From Pseudomonas paracarnis (GTDB taxonomy: Bacteria; Pseudomonadota; Gammaproteobacteria; Pseudomonadales; Pseudomonadaceae): a DNA stretch of 64,000 nucleotides. Positions within the stretch are counted from its first letter, which is position 1, and each line of letters opens with the position of its first letter. This document shows, piece after piece, positions 25,038-33,313 of the stretch. The translations under genes and the position numbers were made by a program. The notes beneath the pieces were generated by a model. The model ran no database searches. It was given only the letters and a program-made list of their open reading frames with translations, and had not been told where the DNA came from. The DNA is taken from the NCBI RefSeq assembly GCF_904063055.1, contig NZ_CAJFCN010000004.1, positions 1 through 64,000 of the forward strand, written 5' to 3'.

Positions 25038-25160
25038 ATGGATATCATCGCATTGCTAAAGCAGGCGCGGGACGCATCTAACAAATTACGTGACCTAGCC
25101 AAAAAGGTTGGTGTCGGTGATTTGAAGATGATCGTTGCTGATCTGCACTCGGCAGAATAG
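25038..25160 (+). CDS. Small protein (40 residues)
   Basis: ATG 25038 with AGGGA just upstream encodes a helical peptide MDIIALLKQARDASNKLRDL then AKKVGVGDLKMIVADLHSAE. The ribosome site and the regular heptad-like helix support real expression. Function unknown. It looks like a phage or island regulator-sized peptide. Confidence 0.5.
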   Translation: MDIIALLKQARDASNKLRDLAKKVGVGDLKMIVADLHSAE

Positions 25161-25232
25161 ATGTTGCAGGCCTGCTAAGTTGGTCTGTCGAGAGCCGATT
25201 TCGAGAGTCGGTTGCCGACAGTCACAGGCACA

Positions 25233-25373
25233 ATGGAAAACGCGATGACCGCAAAAGAGCAAAGCAAGCTGAAAAGCCTGCAATCGAAATGGGCTCAGCG
25301 TACCGCTACACCTCGCGAGGTCGAGCGCTGCATGGAGCTAGAACAGAAGGCCCGCGCAGCGGCGCGTTCGTAA
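25233..25373 (+). CDS. Small basic helical protein (46 residues)
   Basis: ATG 25233 encodes MENAMTAKEQSKLKSLQSKW, AQRTATPREVERCMELEQKA and RAAARS, an all-helical basic peptide. It sits in the same run as the other small + strand genes. No family is recognised. Confidence 0.45.
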   Translation: MENAMTAKEQSKLKSLQSKWAQRTATPREVERCMELEQKARAAARS

Positions 25374-25466
25374 GGGAAAAGTCGCAGTATCCACAAGCCT
25401 GCCGCGTCGCGGGCTTTGGCAGTGTAAGGATGCGGCTTTCGCGTCCTCAAGAACGAAGAAGGCTCT

Positions 25467-25766
25467 ATGAATAGCATCTATCTTGAAGCAATTCAGGAAT
25501 TTGAAGCCCTGACTGGCACACCCTACCGCGATGAGCTTTTTACATCTCCAGCATCTGTTCCGTCTGAACTGCTCGACGTCATCAGCAAAGCAAAGATCAG
25601 TCAGGCTAACGCTCAGCAAATGAGCATTACCCATCAGATGCAGCAGTTCAAAAAGGGCAGCATCGTTGTACTGCCAGACGATAAGAAGTACCTGGTGAGT
25701 GAGTTTGAAGCGTGCGGGGAACAAATGGAACTCTGGAGTGCTGCGCGCTCACGTCAAAATAAGTAG
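25467..25766 (+). CDS. Hypothetical protein (99 residues)
   Basis: A small soluble protein MNSIYLEAIQEFEALTGTPY with a helical middle rich in Gln ('KISQANAQQMSITHQMQQF') and a beta-like C-terminal 'KGSIVVLPDDKKYLVSEFEACGEQMELW'. It lies 9 bases before the zinc-ribbon gene, so the two are probably co-transcribed. No known family. Confidence 0.55.
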   Translation: MNSIYLEAIQEFEALTGTPYRDELFTSPASVPSELLDVISKAKISQANAQQMSITHQMQQFKKGSIVVLPDDKKYLVSEFEACGEQMELWSAARSRQNK

Positions 25767-25775
25767 GAAAGTCAA

Positions 25776-25973
25776 ATGACCATGCGCACGTATGAGTACT
25801 TCGCCTGCCCTAACGGGCATCAGGGTGAAGAAAAAACCTCCGAGAACGATCAGCCCTACTCAAAAAGCTGGGAGAAGGTATCTACCAAGGGGATGAGGGA
25901 TGGTCCGAACGGGGCCTATGTGTGCACCGTTTGCGGTTTGCCAATGTCTCGTGTTCCGAAGCCTCTGTCCTAG
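25776..25973 (+). CDS. Small zinc-ribbon-like protein
   Basis: A 65-residue protein with a Cys-x-x-x-His pair 'FACPNGHQGEE' and a Cys-x-x-Cys pair 'VCTVCGLPMSR' about 33 residues apart. Together they could make one zinc ribbon. A second ATG two codons on is equally possible as the start. It is placed between two unknown genes with tight spacing (9 and 10 bases), suggesting one operon 25467-26772. Role unknown. Confidence 0.55.
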   Translation: MTMRTYEYFACPNGHQGEEKTSENDQPYSKSWEKVSTKGMRDGPNGAYVCTVCGLPMSRVPKPLS

Positions 25974-25983
25974 GAAAACGACG

Positions 25984-26772
25984 ATGGATGATCTTCGCGC
26001 CATTGAGCTCTACACACAATTCCGCACCCACTTGCAGCAGCGCAGCCCTCTTCCGATCGTACAAGCCCCGCATTTGTCAGGCGGGCTACCCACGGCCGGA
26101 CCGATGATGCCATTTGTGGAAAGCGCCTCCGACTTTTTGCGCGAACTTTTCAACTCGATCAACGACTTCAGGCGCTGGATACTCACGCTTGAAACGTGGG
26201 GTCGAGTGTATGAGGGCTGCGGGGACGATGACCGCTTATCAATACTTGTTGAGCACATCCGTCCATTTGCCACGCTAGTCCTGAGCGGGCCTCAAGCCAT
26301 TCGGGGGAGGATAATCCATGCTGCAGCGGTCGGTTGCAGCCATGCCAATCATCTGCTCCACCGCGATGATCATTCCCTGCAATGGGATGGTACGGGCCAT
26401 CTATCCATGAAGGTTGCCTCGAGGATTGGGCAACCCTGGGAGAACTGGAAAACATTGGCGCCGCTGCTGAGTCAAAGATTGGGTTATGGCCGGATTCATG
26501 ACCTCACCGGTGATTTCCGAAACCAGCACGAGCATGGCCACCCGCGAAATATTGGCCTTGGCCTTACGGCATCTGTGGTAGTGGAAGAGAGGAATGGTGG
26601 GCAGCGAAGCTGGTCGATTGGGACAAGGGAGGCGATCTCTATCGCCACAGTGATCGAGCTGACATCTGAACAGCATGCTCTAGCGGTGGAAGCTTACGAT
26701 TTGTTCTGCGAGCTTGCCAGAGAGCAATTTGAGGCCCTCATTGCGACCACCAGCGTGCTGCTTCGGCGATAA
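25984..26772 (+). CDS. Hypothetical protein (262 residues)
   Basis: A soluble mostly helical protein from ATG 25984, 10 bases after the zinc-ribbon gene. Segments are 'MDDLRAIELYTQFRTHLQQR', 'FLRELFNSINDFRRWILTLETW', 'YGRIHDLTGDFRNQHEHGHP' and 'ISIATVIELTSEQHALAVEAY'. The 'RNQHEHGHPR' segment has several histidines that might bind metal, as seen in some HEPN-like or Cthe-type domains, but I cannot name a family. It is followed by a 7-bp perfect stem-loop. Confidence 0.6.
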   Translation: MDDLRAIELYTQFRTHLQQRSPLPIVQAPHLSGGLPTAGPMMPFVESASDFLRELFNSINDFRRWILTLETWGRVYEGCGDDDRLSILVEHIRPFATLVLSGPQAIRGRIIHAAAVGCSHANHLLHRDDHSLQWDGTGHLSMKVASRIGQPWENWKTLAPLLSQRLGYGRIHDLTGDFRNQHEHGHPRNIGLGLTASVVVEERNGGQRSWSIGTREAISIATVIELTSEQHALAVEAYDLFCELAREQFEALIATTSVLLRR

Positions 26773-26796
26773 ATGAATGTGACAAGGTATGCCAAA

Positions 26797-26815
26797 GCCC
26801 AGCCATGAGCTGGGC
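26797..26815 (+). terminator. Perfect stem-loop GCCCAGC-CATGA-GCTGGGC
   Basis: A 7-bp GC-rich stem with a 5-base loop lies 24 bases after a stop codon. It has no T-run, so it could be a rho-assisted end or an RNA-stability hairpin. Confidence 0.5.
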
Positions 26816-26891
26816 CGAGGCAGTAGAGGACACCGGTCGGCGTCCGCCCCATAGAAGGAATGACGACATGACGACAAGCCCGTGAGTTTGA

Positions 26892-27053
26892 GTAAACAAG
26901 GCGGGTGTTGCTCCCAAACTTGTACGCCTCGGATGGTTTCTAGGAGACGAAATTGGTGCTGTGGATGAGGCTGTTCGGGTCGCTATCGAGCAGCCGGATG
27001 AGACGCTTTTGACCTGGCAGGCTCTGGCCTCGTCCTCGCACCGAGCTCACTGA
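26892..27053 (+). pseudogene. Possible small gene remnant
   Basis: An open frame reads 'KAGVAPKLVRLGWFLGDEIG', 'AVDEAVRVAIEQPDETLLTW' and 'QALASSSHRAH' up to TGA 27051-27053. It looks coding but has no start codon in frame. An ATG in another frame at about 26868 suggests a frameshift near 26885. Nothing else occupies 26816-27108. Confidence 0.3.
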
Positions 27054-27108
27054 TATGAACGTCGAAACCGGTTCGCCAGGCCTTCAAGGAAATCGCAGAG
27101 GAAGCCAC

Positions 27109-27351
27109 ATGAGCGATAGCCCAGATCTGATCATAACTGACGACAATCCACGAACTGGGGAGACGGTGTATACCGAGTTTGAGCGAGCCGAAGCCTACGC
27201 TTTGGCCCGATTGTTCAGGAGTTTGGACTTGGAAGATTGTCGTTCCAAAGCCGTGAGTGACGATGATGCACATCTGATGACGGAGGGGCTGGCAAAGCTA
27301 CAGAGCTTCTTCGCTGCTGCTGGTGAAGCGCCCTTATCAATCATCCACTGA
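27109..27351 (+). CDS. Hypothetical acidic protein (80 residues)
   Basis: ATG 27109 with GAGGAAG upstream encodes an acidic helical protein 'MSDSPDLIITDDNPRTGETV', 'YTEFERAEAYALARLFRSLD' and 'MTEGLAKLQSFFAAAGEAP'. No family is recognised. It is the last of the small + strand genes before a spacer with a terminator. Confidence 0.55.
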   Translation: MSDSPDLIITDDNPRTGETVYTEFERAEAYALARLFRSLDLEDCRSKAVSDDDAHLMTEGLAKLQSFFAAAGEAPLSIIH

Positions 27352-27829
27352 GCGGTGTTGGATCAACGGCGTCCGACCATAGGAAAAGACGGCTGAATAC
27401 GAGCTTCACTAATTTCTACGACACGTCAGGTTGCATCGCTCCTGATTTCATAGACGCGTTCAATTGCCTGACTCCATTTAGCTAGTTCTGAATGACGGAA
27501 GCGGGTTGGAAGCCGCCTGATCCGACCGGCGGCTTTTGAACGAAGGCAGTCTTCGAATGCGGTTCCAGTGTCACGGATTGGCTTTAGCGTTATCGATCAG
27601 TCCAGCTGCTCAGCGATGGTGGCCTTCCAATTACGACTGAGTTCTGATCGGGCGTTGAACGCTCAGCCGGATTGAAAAATTTCCTGAATTTTTTCGTTCG
27701 ACCGCTATCGCTCAAAACGTTAATTTCCGAAAACACCTCTGAAAATAAGGAATTTTCCTGCAACCACTCTTACTGAGCATGTGCAAGTCTTTTGGCCCCA
27801 GCCCATTGGACGCGAAGTGAATTTGGCGC
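27352..27829. other. Gene-free spacer of about 480 bases
   Basis: No gene is seen on either strand. It contains the terminator at 27510. The part 27660-27790 is AT-rich and may hold the promoter of the DUF3742-like gene. Confidence 0.5.
27510..27537 (+). terminator. Intrinsic terminator
   Basis: AAGCCGCC (27510-27517) and GGCGGCTT (27528-27535) form a perfect 8-bp stem with a 10-base loop, and the stem runs into TTTT. This is the clearest terminator in the window. Confidence 0.75.
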
Positions 27830-28192
27830 ATGGTAGAACAGGATAAATACGACATGAGAAAAAAGGAATGCACTCAGTTAGTTGGTCGCCGCTTGGCGAG
27901 CATCTTTAAAATTTACTCAAGGCTAGATGCTGCACTTGCCCGCTGGTTGAGAGGGAGGGGAATGCCGGCGATCGTTGTGATTTGGGTAGTTAGAGTCCTA
28001 AAGACATTGTCGGCAGGAGTGCTGCTTTACGTTGCATTCTGGGTGACGCTTTTCTTTGTGGGCTTCTTTGGACTTTTGGCTTTTTTAACATTCGATGATA
28101 GTGACGAGGGTCCTGTTGCTGAATTTCAGAGCGAGAAGCTGTTTCCTGACCACCACTCGCCTACAAACTCCCACGATTCTAAATTCGACTAA
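27830..28192 (+). CDS. DUF3742-like ICE membrane protein
   Basis: A 120-residue protein with a basic N-terminal amphipathic part ('RRLASIFKIYSRLDAALARWLRGRGMP') followed by one or two transmembrane helices ('VLKTLSAGVLLYVAFWVTLFFVGFFGLLAFL') and an acidic tail. This matches the layout of DUF3742 proteins, which sit at the end of the T4SS block in PFGI-1-like elements. Here it converges on the TraG-type gene. Met at 27830 or 27854 may be the start. Function in mating-pair formation is presumed from location only. Confidence 0.6.
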   Translation: MVEQDKYDMRKKECTQLVGRRLASIFKIYSRLDAALARWLRGRGMPAIVVIWVVRVLKTLSAGVLLYVAFWVTLFFVGFFGLLAFLTFDDSDEGPVAEFQSEKLFPDHHSPTNSHDSKFD

Positions 28193-28229
28193 TGGTCAAA
28201 AAGGGTTGCTACATACTCTCCGAAAGGTT

Positions 28230-29732
28230 TTAGGTGATTTTCTTGATTGCGTCTTTACCTTTGCCACCTTGCTGTTGCGCCCCATTTGTCCCATCTGACA
28301 TACCTTGCAGAGTAGCACCTGCCTTGATCCCTGCTAACGCGAGAGTAGTCATCCAGAAGGCGGGAAGGATTATAAACAGTGCCGCCATTATGTAGTTCAA
28401 TAGCATATCCGCTTGCGTATTGTTCATACCCATCAGCGGATTTAGGCTGGAGTGAGGGGAGCTGGCACCGTACAACGCGTCTAGGATAGTGGTATCTATC
28501 CAGCGCGCAATTTGAAGCCAGAAATCGACGAAAATAATGGCGAATTGTACGACCGAGACGGTGATGGTCGTCTTCAAGTCATAGGTACTGAATATCAGCA
28601 CCAGTGGGATGCAGATCACCAGTGCCATTTTGAGAGCAGCAAGCACCATCGGCAGGGCCTGGCGTACGACGTCCATCGCAGGAAAGTACGCCAGGGTACC
28701 TACCGTTAATCCAACCGTGCCTGTCACTCGGCTCATATCATTGAACAGTGATCCTCCTAACTGGCCGCCGTAGTCGGTGTAGACCTTGCCCTGAGTCATC
28801 CTCTGACTGCTCGGCGAAACCACCTGCCTAATGATTGCGTCGTTGACCTCATCCTTGGACATAAAGCTGGCCCAGCGAACAAAGTGCTCCAACAGACTGC
28901 TGTCGACTTGGTTGAGCACTCGATCACGCAGCCCTCCATCGCTATCTCCCCACCATTGGCTACAGGTCGGGTATCCGCCACCATTCTTCACTTGGGCGAG
29001 TCCCATATCTCTCATGGGGTCGTAAGGCCACTCCGTGCGGGGTGTCTTTGATTGATAGGTATCGTAGTAACCCACTTGGCTAGAAAAGTACTTGGAACCA
29101 ATCCAATTGATATCGTCGGTCAACTCGTCGGTGAGGTGAGGGCGATTCATGAAGAGCTTTGCCCTGGCGTAGCCGTAGCAGTCGTTGGTGAAGTCAGCGA
29201 CCTCTTGGGCTAGCACCGGATCATGCAGGCGTGTGTTGTTCACCTGCATACGCATCTGCCTGAGGTCAGTCCCACACGGAATGGCCGCAACCGCTGCGCC
29301 GGTTATGGCTTTGGATACCGAGTGCACGAAGAACCACCAAACAGGCACTTGAGCGCTCTGATTATTCAGCGAAGTGAAGGATCGTCCCCAGCCAGTATCA
29401 GCAGGGGCGGGTACCTGGTACTGACACTGTTCGGAGCGACTTTCATCGAACCTCAGCGTACTAAGATCGAGATGGATGAAAGGCATGCCTGCGAACATGA
29501 TCACAGCGGTGCCCAGCCAAAGACGGCTTTCGATTCGAGTGCTTGCTAGCAAGCCTTTGTTGCCTTCGTCTGCACCTTCGCCTCGTGCCCTGAGCCATTC
29601 CTGGAGGAGGATAGCGAACAAGGGCAGGGCGAACATTCCTGAGTCCAGCAGGACGTCCCAGATGCCATTACTGACAAGCCAGCCTACGAGAGTCAGGTAG
29701 TACTCAAGGTAGTCGTTCGTGTAGAGCGTCAT
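28230..29732 (-). CDS. traG: Conjugal transfer protein with TraG N-terminal-like domain
   Basis: A 500-residue polytopic inner-membrane protein. The N terminus 'MTLYTNDYLEYYLTLVGWLV' and hydrophobic helices around 'MFALPLFAILLQEWL' match TraG_N (PF07916) proteins that end the ICE T4SS operon. A periplasmic loop carries Cys ('AIPCGTDLRQMRMQVNNTRLHDP'), and four further helices lie near the C terminus ('LTVGTLAYFPAMDVV', 'MALVICIPLVLIFSTY', 'YIMAALFIILPAFW'). It probably takes part in mating-pair stabilisation. It is shorter than plasmid-F TraG but normal for ICE versions. It lies 1 base beyond the next gene's stop. Confidence 0.82.
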   Translation of the reverse strand: MTLYTNDYLEYYLTLVGWLVSNGIWDVLLDSGMFALPLFAILLQEWLRARGEGADEGNKGLLASTRIESRLWLGTAVIMFAGMPFIHLDLSTLRFDESRSEQCQYQVPAPADTGWGRSFTSLNNQSAQVPVWWFFVHSVSKAITGAAVAAIPCGTDLRQMRMQVNNTRLHDPVLAQEVADFTNDCYGYARAKLFMNRPHLTDELTDDINWIGSKYFSSQVGYYDTYQSKTPRTEWPYDPMRDMGLAQVKNGGGYPTCSQWWGDSDGGLRDRVLNQVDSSLLEHFVRWASFMSKDEVNDAIIRQVVSPSSQRMTQGKVYTDYGGQLGGSLFNDMSRVTGTVGLTVGTLAYFPAMDVVRQALPMVLAALKMALVICIPLVLIFSTYDLKTTITVSVVQFAIIFVDFWLQIARWIDTTILDALYGASSPHSSLNPLMGMNNTQADMLLNYIMAALFIILPAFWMTTLALAGIKAGATLQGMSDGTNGAQQQGGKGKDAIKKIT

Positions 29733-29733
29733 C

Positions 29734-30078
29734 TCATGATCCCTGCCGCAGCAGGGCACGAATTAGCTCAACCAGCAGTAGCGAAAAAAAGACTGCGATT
29801 TCAACTCTGTGCACGCTCGATGTGGAGCCTCGTTCGCCTTGAAACAGCCGGTCTCTGTACAGCAGCCAACCCCATAAGATGATGCAGTAGAGCGCTACTC
29901 GCCATACAAAAAAATGCCAGTAGGTAAGCGTTCTCCATTCTTGCCACGCTGGTAACCCCTTCATGACGTGAATGCCCAGAACATTGAAAATGAGCGCGAC
30001 CAGAATGACTAGGCAGGCCATGGTGATAGGTGCCCAAACCTTCATACTGAAGAGACGGAACCAATGGTTTTTGATCAT
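29734..30078 (-). CDS. ICE small membrane protein
   Basis: A 114-residue protein with three predicted transmembrane helices ('ITMACLVILVALIFNVLGIHV', 'FFVWRVALYCIILWGWLLY', 'IAVFFSLLLVELIRALL'). It is commonly seen as an unnamed gene between the PFL_4711 and TraG genes of Pseudomonas-type ICEs. The start overlaps the PFL_4711 stop as ATGA, so translation is coupled. Function unknown; it is presumably part of the T4SS membrane complex. Confidence 0.7.
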   Translation of the reverse strand: MIKNHWFRLFSMKVWAPITMACLVILVALIFNVLGIHVMKGLPAWQEWRTLTYWHFFVWRVALYCIILWGWLLYRDRLFQGERGSTSSVHRVEIAVFFSLLLVELIRALLRQGS

Positions 30079-31472
30079 GGTGCTGATCTCCGACCGCTAG
30101 CAGAGACGCCTTTTTCCGCCTGCTCAAGACGGTTGGTTTCTGGATCGCCTTCGTAGATCATCCGGGAGTTGTCTTTACGCTCTTTATGGCGAGCGATGAT
30201 TGCCGACGGTGAATTGCTGGTCAGAGACCGACGTAGTTCTAGTTCGGTTTTAAGATTGGTGATTTCCTGCTGAAGAGATGAACGTTCAGCGTTCACCGCG
30301 GCTGTAGCCATTTCGTTGGCTGCCACATTGGGTTCTTTGTTGCCGGCGAGGAGGGCGCGCTGTAGTAGCAGCGCCTTCTCCAGCACGCTGGTGACTGCGA
30401 TTTCCGAGGCCAGGCGTTGTGCCAGGATTTCTTGATCAGGTTCGTCGCGTAGCGCTGCGATGACCCCACGGGTGATGGGCATCGAACTACTGCCCGCTGA
30501 ATTCAAATTTTCGGTGTTTGGTGGCTTGGAACCCGATATGAGCTCCTGAAGCGTTTCGAGCTTTTCCTCGTACTCTTCCTGAATGAGTGGGGTCAGGCCC
30601 ACACCGGCAGTCGTGGTGCTTTTGGTACACGTCTCACATGTTTGTTGCTGTATCTCTCCTAGCACACGGTTAGCGAATTTTGCTGCCTCGTCAGGGGCGC
30701 GCCAGGTACCGCAGAGCATTCCGCTGTTGCAGTCTTTAGGGCCGATGGCGGATGTGTCGGTTGCAGGCCGATTATTCAGCAGGTTGTAACCAGCCTTGGT
30801 TACTTCGCTGACCACGCGTATGGGCGCTTGTCCTCGACCGCCTGCTTTGTTCCCGCCTACCCAAGGTACCCCAGTGTTTCCGTTGTCGGATTCGGCTTGA
30901 GCGGTAACAGCTACGGCATCCCTGTTTTGCCCTATGGCTTCTTTGAGAGCCTGGCTTTCAGCGAGAGAGCCCCAGCCACTGTGATTACCTGCAATGTTGA
31001 CCATACGCTCGGCGATTGAACGACAGCTTGCCTTTGAACGGTCGAAGTCCAAGCGCGCTTGAAGAATGCCGTTAGTAAGCAGGTTGTATAATCCAGGATC
31101 TGCACGTTGAATGATCAACGCTGGGAGTGAGGCAACGGCGCCCGTAGCATTTTGGATCACGCTACTCATGATGCCCTGAAAGCCACCCGTCAGGCCGTTG
31201 AGCTGATTATGCAGCGTGGTCGACAGGTCCATGTTTCCGCACATCAGGTTGCTGTTCCAGCCAACGCCAACCCCGATGCTTTGCATGTTGCCGGCGCGCC
31301 CCATAGAGACGGCATTTCCTCCACCGATGCTGTACAGGACGTCATCCCCAATGACGCTGCCAGCATTACTGAAACCTGGTGCCGCGGCAACGGAAGACGG
31401 GTTGCTCAGCATGACTGTTAGGAGCATCCAGGCGCCTGTGGAAGAGAGTGCTAAAGGTGACGTCCGAGTCAT
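30075..31472 (-). CDS. ICE T4SS protein, PFL_4711 family (TIGR03755)
   Basis: A 465-residue exported protein. Signal peptide 'MTRTSPLALSSTGAWMLLTV' is followed by a cleavage region 'SSVAAAPG'. The mature part shows family hallmarks 'DDVLYSIGGGNAVSMGRAGNMQSIGVGVGWNSNLMCGNMD', paired cysteines ('QQTCETCTK') and a coiled-coil C terminus around 'NAERSSLQQEITNLKTELELR'. It is related to TraH-like periplasmic proteins needed for pilus assembly. It follows PFL_4710 by 23 bases in the same operon. Confidence 0.85.
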   Translation of the reverse strand: MTRTSPLALSSTGAWMLLTVMLSNPSSVAAAPGFSNAGSVIGDDVLYSIGGGNAVSMGRAGNMQSIGVGVGWNSNLMCGNMDLSTTLHNQLNGLTGGFQGIMSSVIQNATGAVASLPALIIQRADPGLYNLLTNGILQARLDFDRSKASCRSIAERMVNIAGNHSGWGSLAESQALKEAIGQNRDAVAVTAQAESDNGNTGVPWVGGNKAGGRGQAPIRVVSEVTKAGYNLLNNRPATDTSAIGPKDCNSGMLCGTWRAPDEAAKFANRVLGEIQQQTCETCTKSTTTAGVGLTPLIQEEYEEKLETLQELISGSKPPNTENLNSAGSSSMPITRGVIAALRDEPDQEILAQRLASEIAVTSVLEKALLLQRALLAGNKEPNVAANEMATAAVNAERSSLQQEITNLKTELELRRSLTSNSPSAIIARHKERKDNSRMIYEGDPETNRLEQAEKGVSASGRRSAP

Positions 31473-31495
31473 GGTGGAGCTCCGTGTGGAAATTG

Positions 31496-32443
31496 TTAAT
31501 GAGGGCCTGTACTGCCGAGGAAGGTTTGTCCCTCCCGCTTGCAACAGGTATAGGGGCGCCAGAATGACCATGCATACGCACCGTCGATGGCTTGGGTGTG
31601 CGGACCCGGATCGGGGAAGGAGGAGCAGGCATTCGTCAGTCGCGGAGTGAGCTGTTGCCACTTGCCGGTCGTGGGATCCGACTCTCGTAGTTCACCGGCA
31701 GGCCAATAGCCGGGGCTAGGGGCAACCAGCAGAGGTTGATAGACGTGGACCTGGCCGGGACGCGTGACAATGTCTCCTGCGCGTTGGGCCATAACAGCCG
31801 AGGCTTTGTAGTCGTCAACTTGGTGCAGGAAGCCGCTGCGCGGGTAGATGTTTCCCCAGAGATTTAAGGACAACCTGCTGCCGACTTCACGCAGGCCAGG
31901 TATGAGCGATTGTGGGTAGATGCGTTCGGGGATGCCATGGCGCCACCCTATGTAATCCAGCGTGCTAAGCATATGCGGCACATAGGGATTGCCGGCGCCG
32001 GAGCAGGTGTACCCCGAACCGCTGGCGAATGCATTAAACGCTGCGATACCTGGGTGACCAATGACGTCGACGTTCTTGAAGATGGACAAGTTGTTTTCGT
32101 GTTGATTGTTGGTGGTGCCGCTGCCGCCGCCCTTGGCGTGTGAAATGGGTCCGCTCAGTGACCGGACTTCATTCCAAGGGTTCTCTCCTGTTGAGGAGTA
32201 GCTGGAGACCACTGCGTCGGGGACATAGTGGCGAACCTTCGCAGAGGTTTTGACCTTGCATCCAAAGTTAGTACAGCGAAGCCAATAACAGGCACCGACG
32301 ACCTGGTATTCAAGGCAGCTGGGTGAGGCGACAGAAGGGACGATGGTAGCGGTATCTAATGCGAAGCTATGGGCGCACTGGGCCAGGGTGGCAATGGTTA
32401 TCACTATGCGCCTGATGCGACGCTGGCTGTCGGTCAAGCTCAT
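31496..32443 (-). CDS. ICE T4SS protein, PFL_4710 family (TIGR03756, TraU-like)
   Basis: A 315-residue exported, Cys-rich periplasmic protein. Signal 'RRIVITIATLAQCAHSFA' is followed by 'SCLEYQVVGACYWLRCTNFGCKVKTSAKVRHYVPDAVVSSY', a TraU-type block with several Cys for disulfides, and a C-terminal 'AWSFWRPYTCCKREGQTFLG'. TraU-like proteins are needed for pilus and mating-pair formation. Its ATG overlaps the stop of a 54-codon upstream frame as ATGA. Confidence 0.87.
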   Translation of the reverse strand: MSLTDSQRRIRRIVITIATLAQCAHSFALDTATIVPSVASPSCLEYQVVGACYWLRCTNFGCKVKTSAKVRHYVPDAVVSSYSSTGENPWNEVRSLSGPISHAKGGGSGTTNNQHENNLSIFKNVDVIGHPGIAAFNAFASGSGYTCSGAGNPYVPHMLSTLDYIGWRHGIPERIYPQSLIPGLREVGSRLSLNLWGNIYPRSGFLHQVDDYKASAVMAQRAGDIVTRPGQVHVYQPLLVAPSPGYWPAGELRESDPTTGKWQQLTPRLTNACSSFPDPGPHTQAIDGAYAWSFWRPYTCCKREGQTFLGSTGPH

Positions 32444-32604
32444 GGTCGAGCTTTGTAGGAGGGCTCAGCCGCCGACGAAGGTCGTGCTAGCTTGAGTGCG
32501 ACGGAGCTGTAGCTGTCACGGATGATGGTGGAGCATGCGTTATAGGTATTAGTCCTGACCAGCCCCGCAAGGTAAGCGGGCCTAAATGCGCTCTTGAGTC
32601 TCAT
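32440..32604 (-). CDS. Small frame coupled to PFL_4710; maybe relic of the TIGR03757 slot
   Basis: A 54-codon frame MRLKSAFRPAYLAGLVRTNT to 'SSAAEPSYKARP' ends exactly at the PFL_4710 start in an ATGA overlap. In related elements the gene in this slot is TIGR03757 (PFL_4709, about 130 residues), but I see no TIGR03757 motifs here. It may be a replacement small gene, a truncated end left when cargo entered, or chance. There is no strong ribosome site. Confidence 0.3.
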   Translation of the reverse strand: MRLKSAFRPAYLAGLVRTNTYNACSTIIRDSYSSVALKLARPSSAAEPSYKARP

Positions 32605-32794
32605 CGCCGAATCCAGTGAAGAATTATCCGGATCCTCTACGTCTCGACCTTTAACAGCATTACGAAAACTGGTTCGTCATTCCTCGTATTACTCATTCGG
32701 GTGTTTTCAGCCGTGGGATGCTTGTCGTTCAGCCCAGGAATTCGTAAGTGAGCATTGAGGAAAGCAACCGTCGTCGGATGGGTTGGCTTTTTTT

Positions 32795-32825
32795 GCCATG
32801 TGGCGTTATATTTTAGCCATATGGC
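32795..32825. promoter_or_regulatory. Twin operator palindromes before the Xre/RES pair
   Basis: GCCATGTGGC (32795-32804, one mismatch) and GCCATATGGC (32816-32825, perfect) are centred 21 bases apart, two helical turns, and lie just upstream of the antitoxin start. Such paired sites fit autoregulation by an Xre-type antitoxin. Confidence 0.6.
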
Positions 32826-32839
32826 AGAGGAGTGCGATC

Positions 32840-33313
32840 ATGATTGCTGCAAGCAAAACCTTGCAAGTAACAGCTTACGACCCCGCGAGGCCGCTACAGC
32901 TGTTGTTTGGAGAGGGTAAGAAACTCAAGGTCACCAGTGCGTTTGAGCTGCATTCGATGATGGAGAAGGGGTTCCCGTCGGAGTTGGTGATTGCGTTTGT
33001 CCAATCTTATAGCCAGCTACGGGACCACCATGTGTTTTCGAAGGTGCTCGGGCTATCAGATCGAACAGTGCAACGGCGGATAAAAAAACCTGAACCGCTG
33101 ACAGCTGAGCAGACCAACAGTACCTGGCGTCTGGCTAGCGTATTAAGCAAGGCGGAAGAGGTACTGGGGGATCGTCAGCAGGCACTCAATTGGATAACCT
33201 CGCCTGCCATGGGGCTTGAAGGGCGGACGCCTCTCGATCTTCTGACGACTCAGATGGGATTCGAGTTGGTTGAGGACTTTCTGACTCGCATGGAGTACGG
33301 GGTGTATTCCTGA
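32840..33313 (+). CDS. Xre/ParS-family antitoxin (MbcA/DUF2384)
   Basis: A 157-residue antitoxin that binds DNA and the RES toxin. ATG 32840 has GAGGAG in front, while the frame is open further upstream. The helix-turn-helix is in 'FSKVLGLSDRTVQRRIKKPE'. The C-terminal toxin-binding domain (DUF2384) reads 'RLASVLSKAEEVLGDRQQALNWITSPAMGLEGRTPLDLLTT', with 'WITSPAMGLEGRTPLDLL' as its signature. The stop overlaps the toxin start (TGATG). Confidence 0.9.
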   Translation: MIAASKTLQVTAYDPARPLQLLFGEGKKLKVTSAFELHSMMEKGFPSELVIAFVQSYSQLRDHHVFSKVLGLSDRTVQRRIKKPEPLTAEQTNSTWRLASVLSKAEEVLGDRQQALNWITSPAMGLEGRTPLDLLTTQMGFELVEDFLTRMEYGVYS

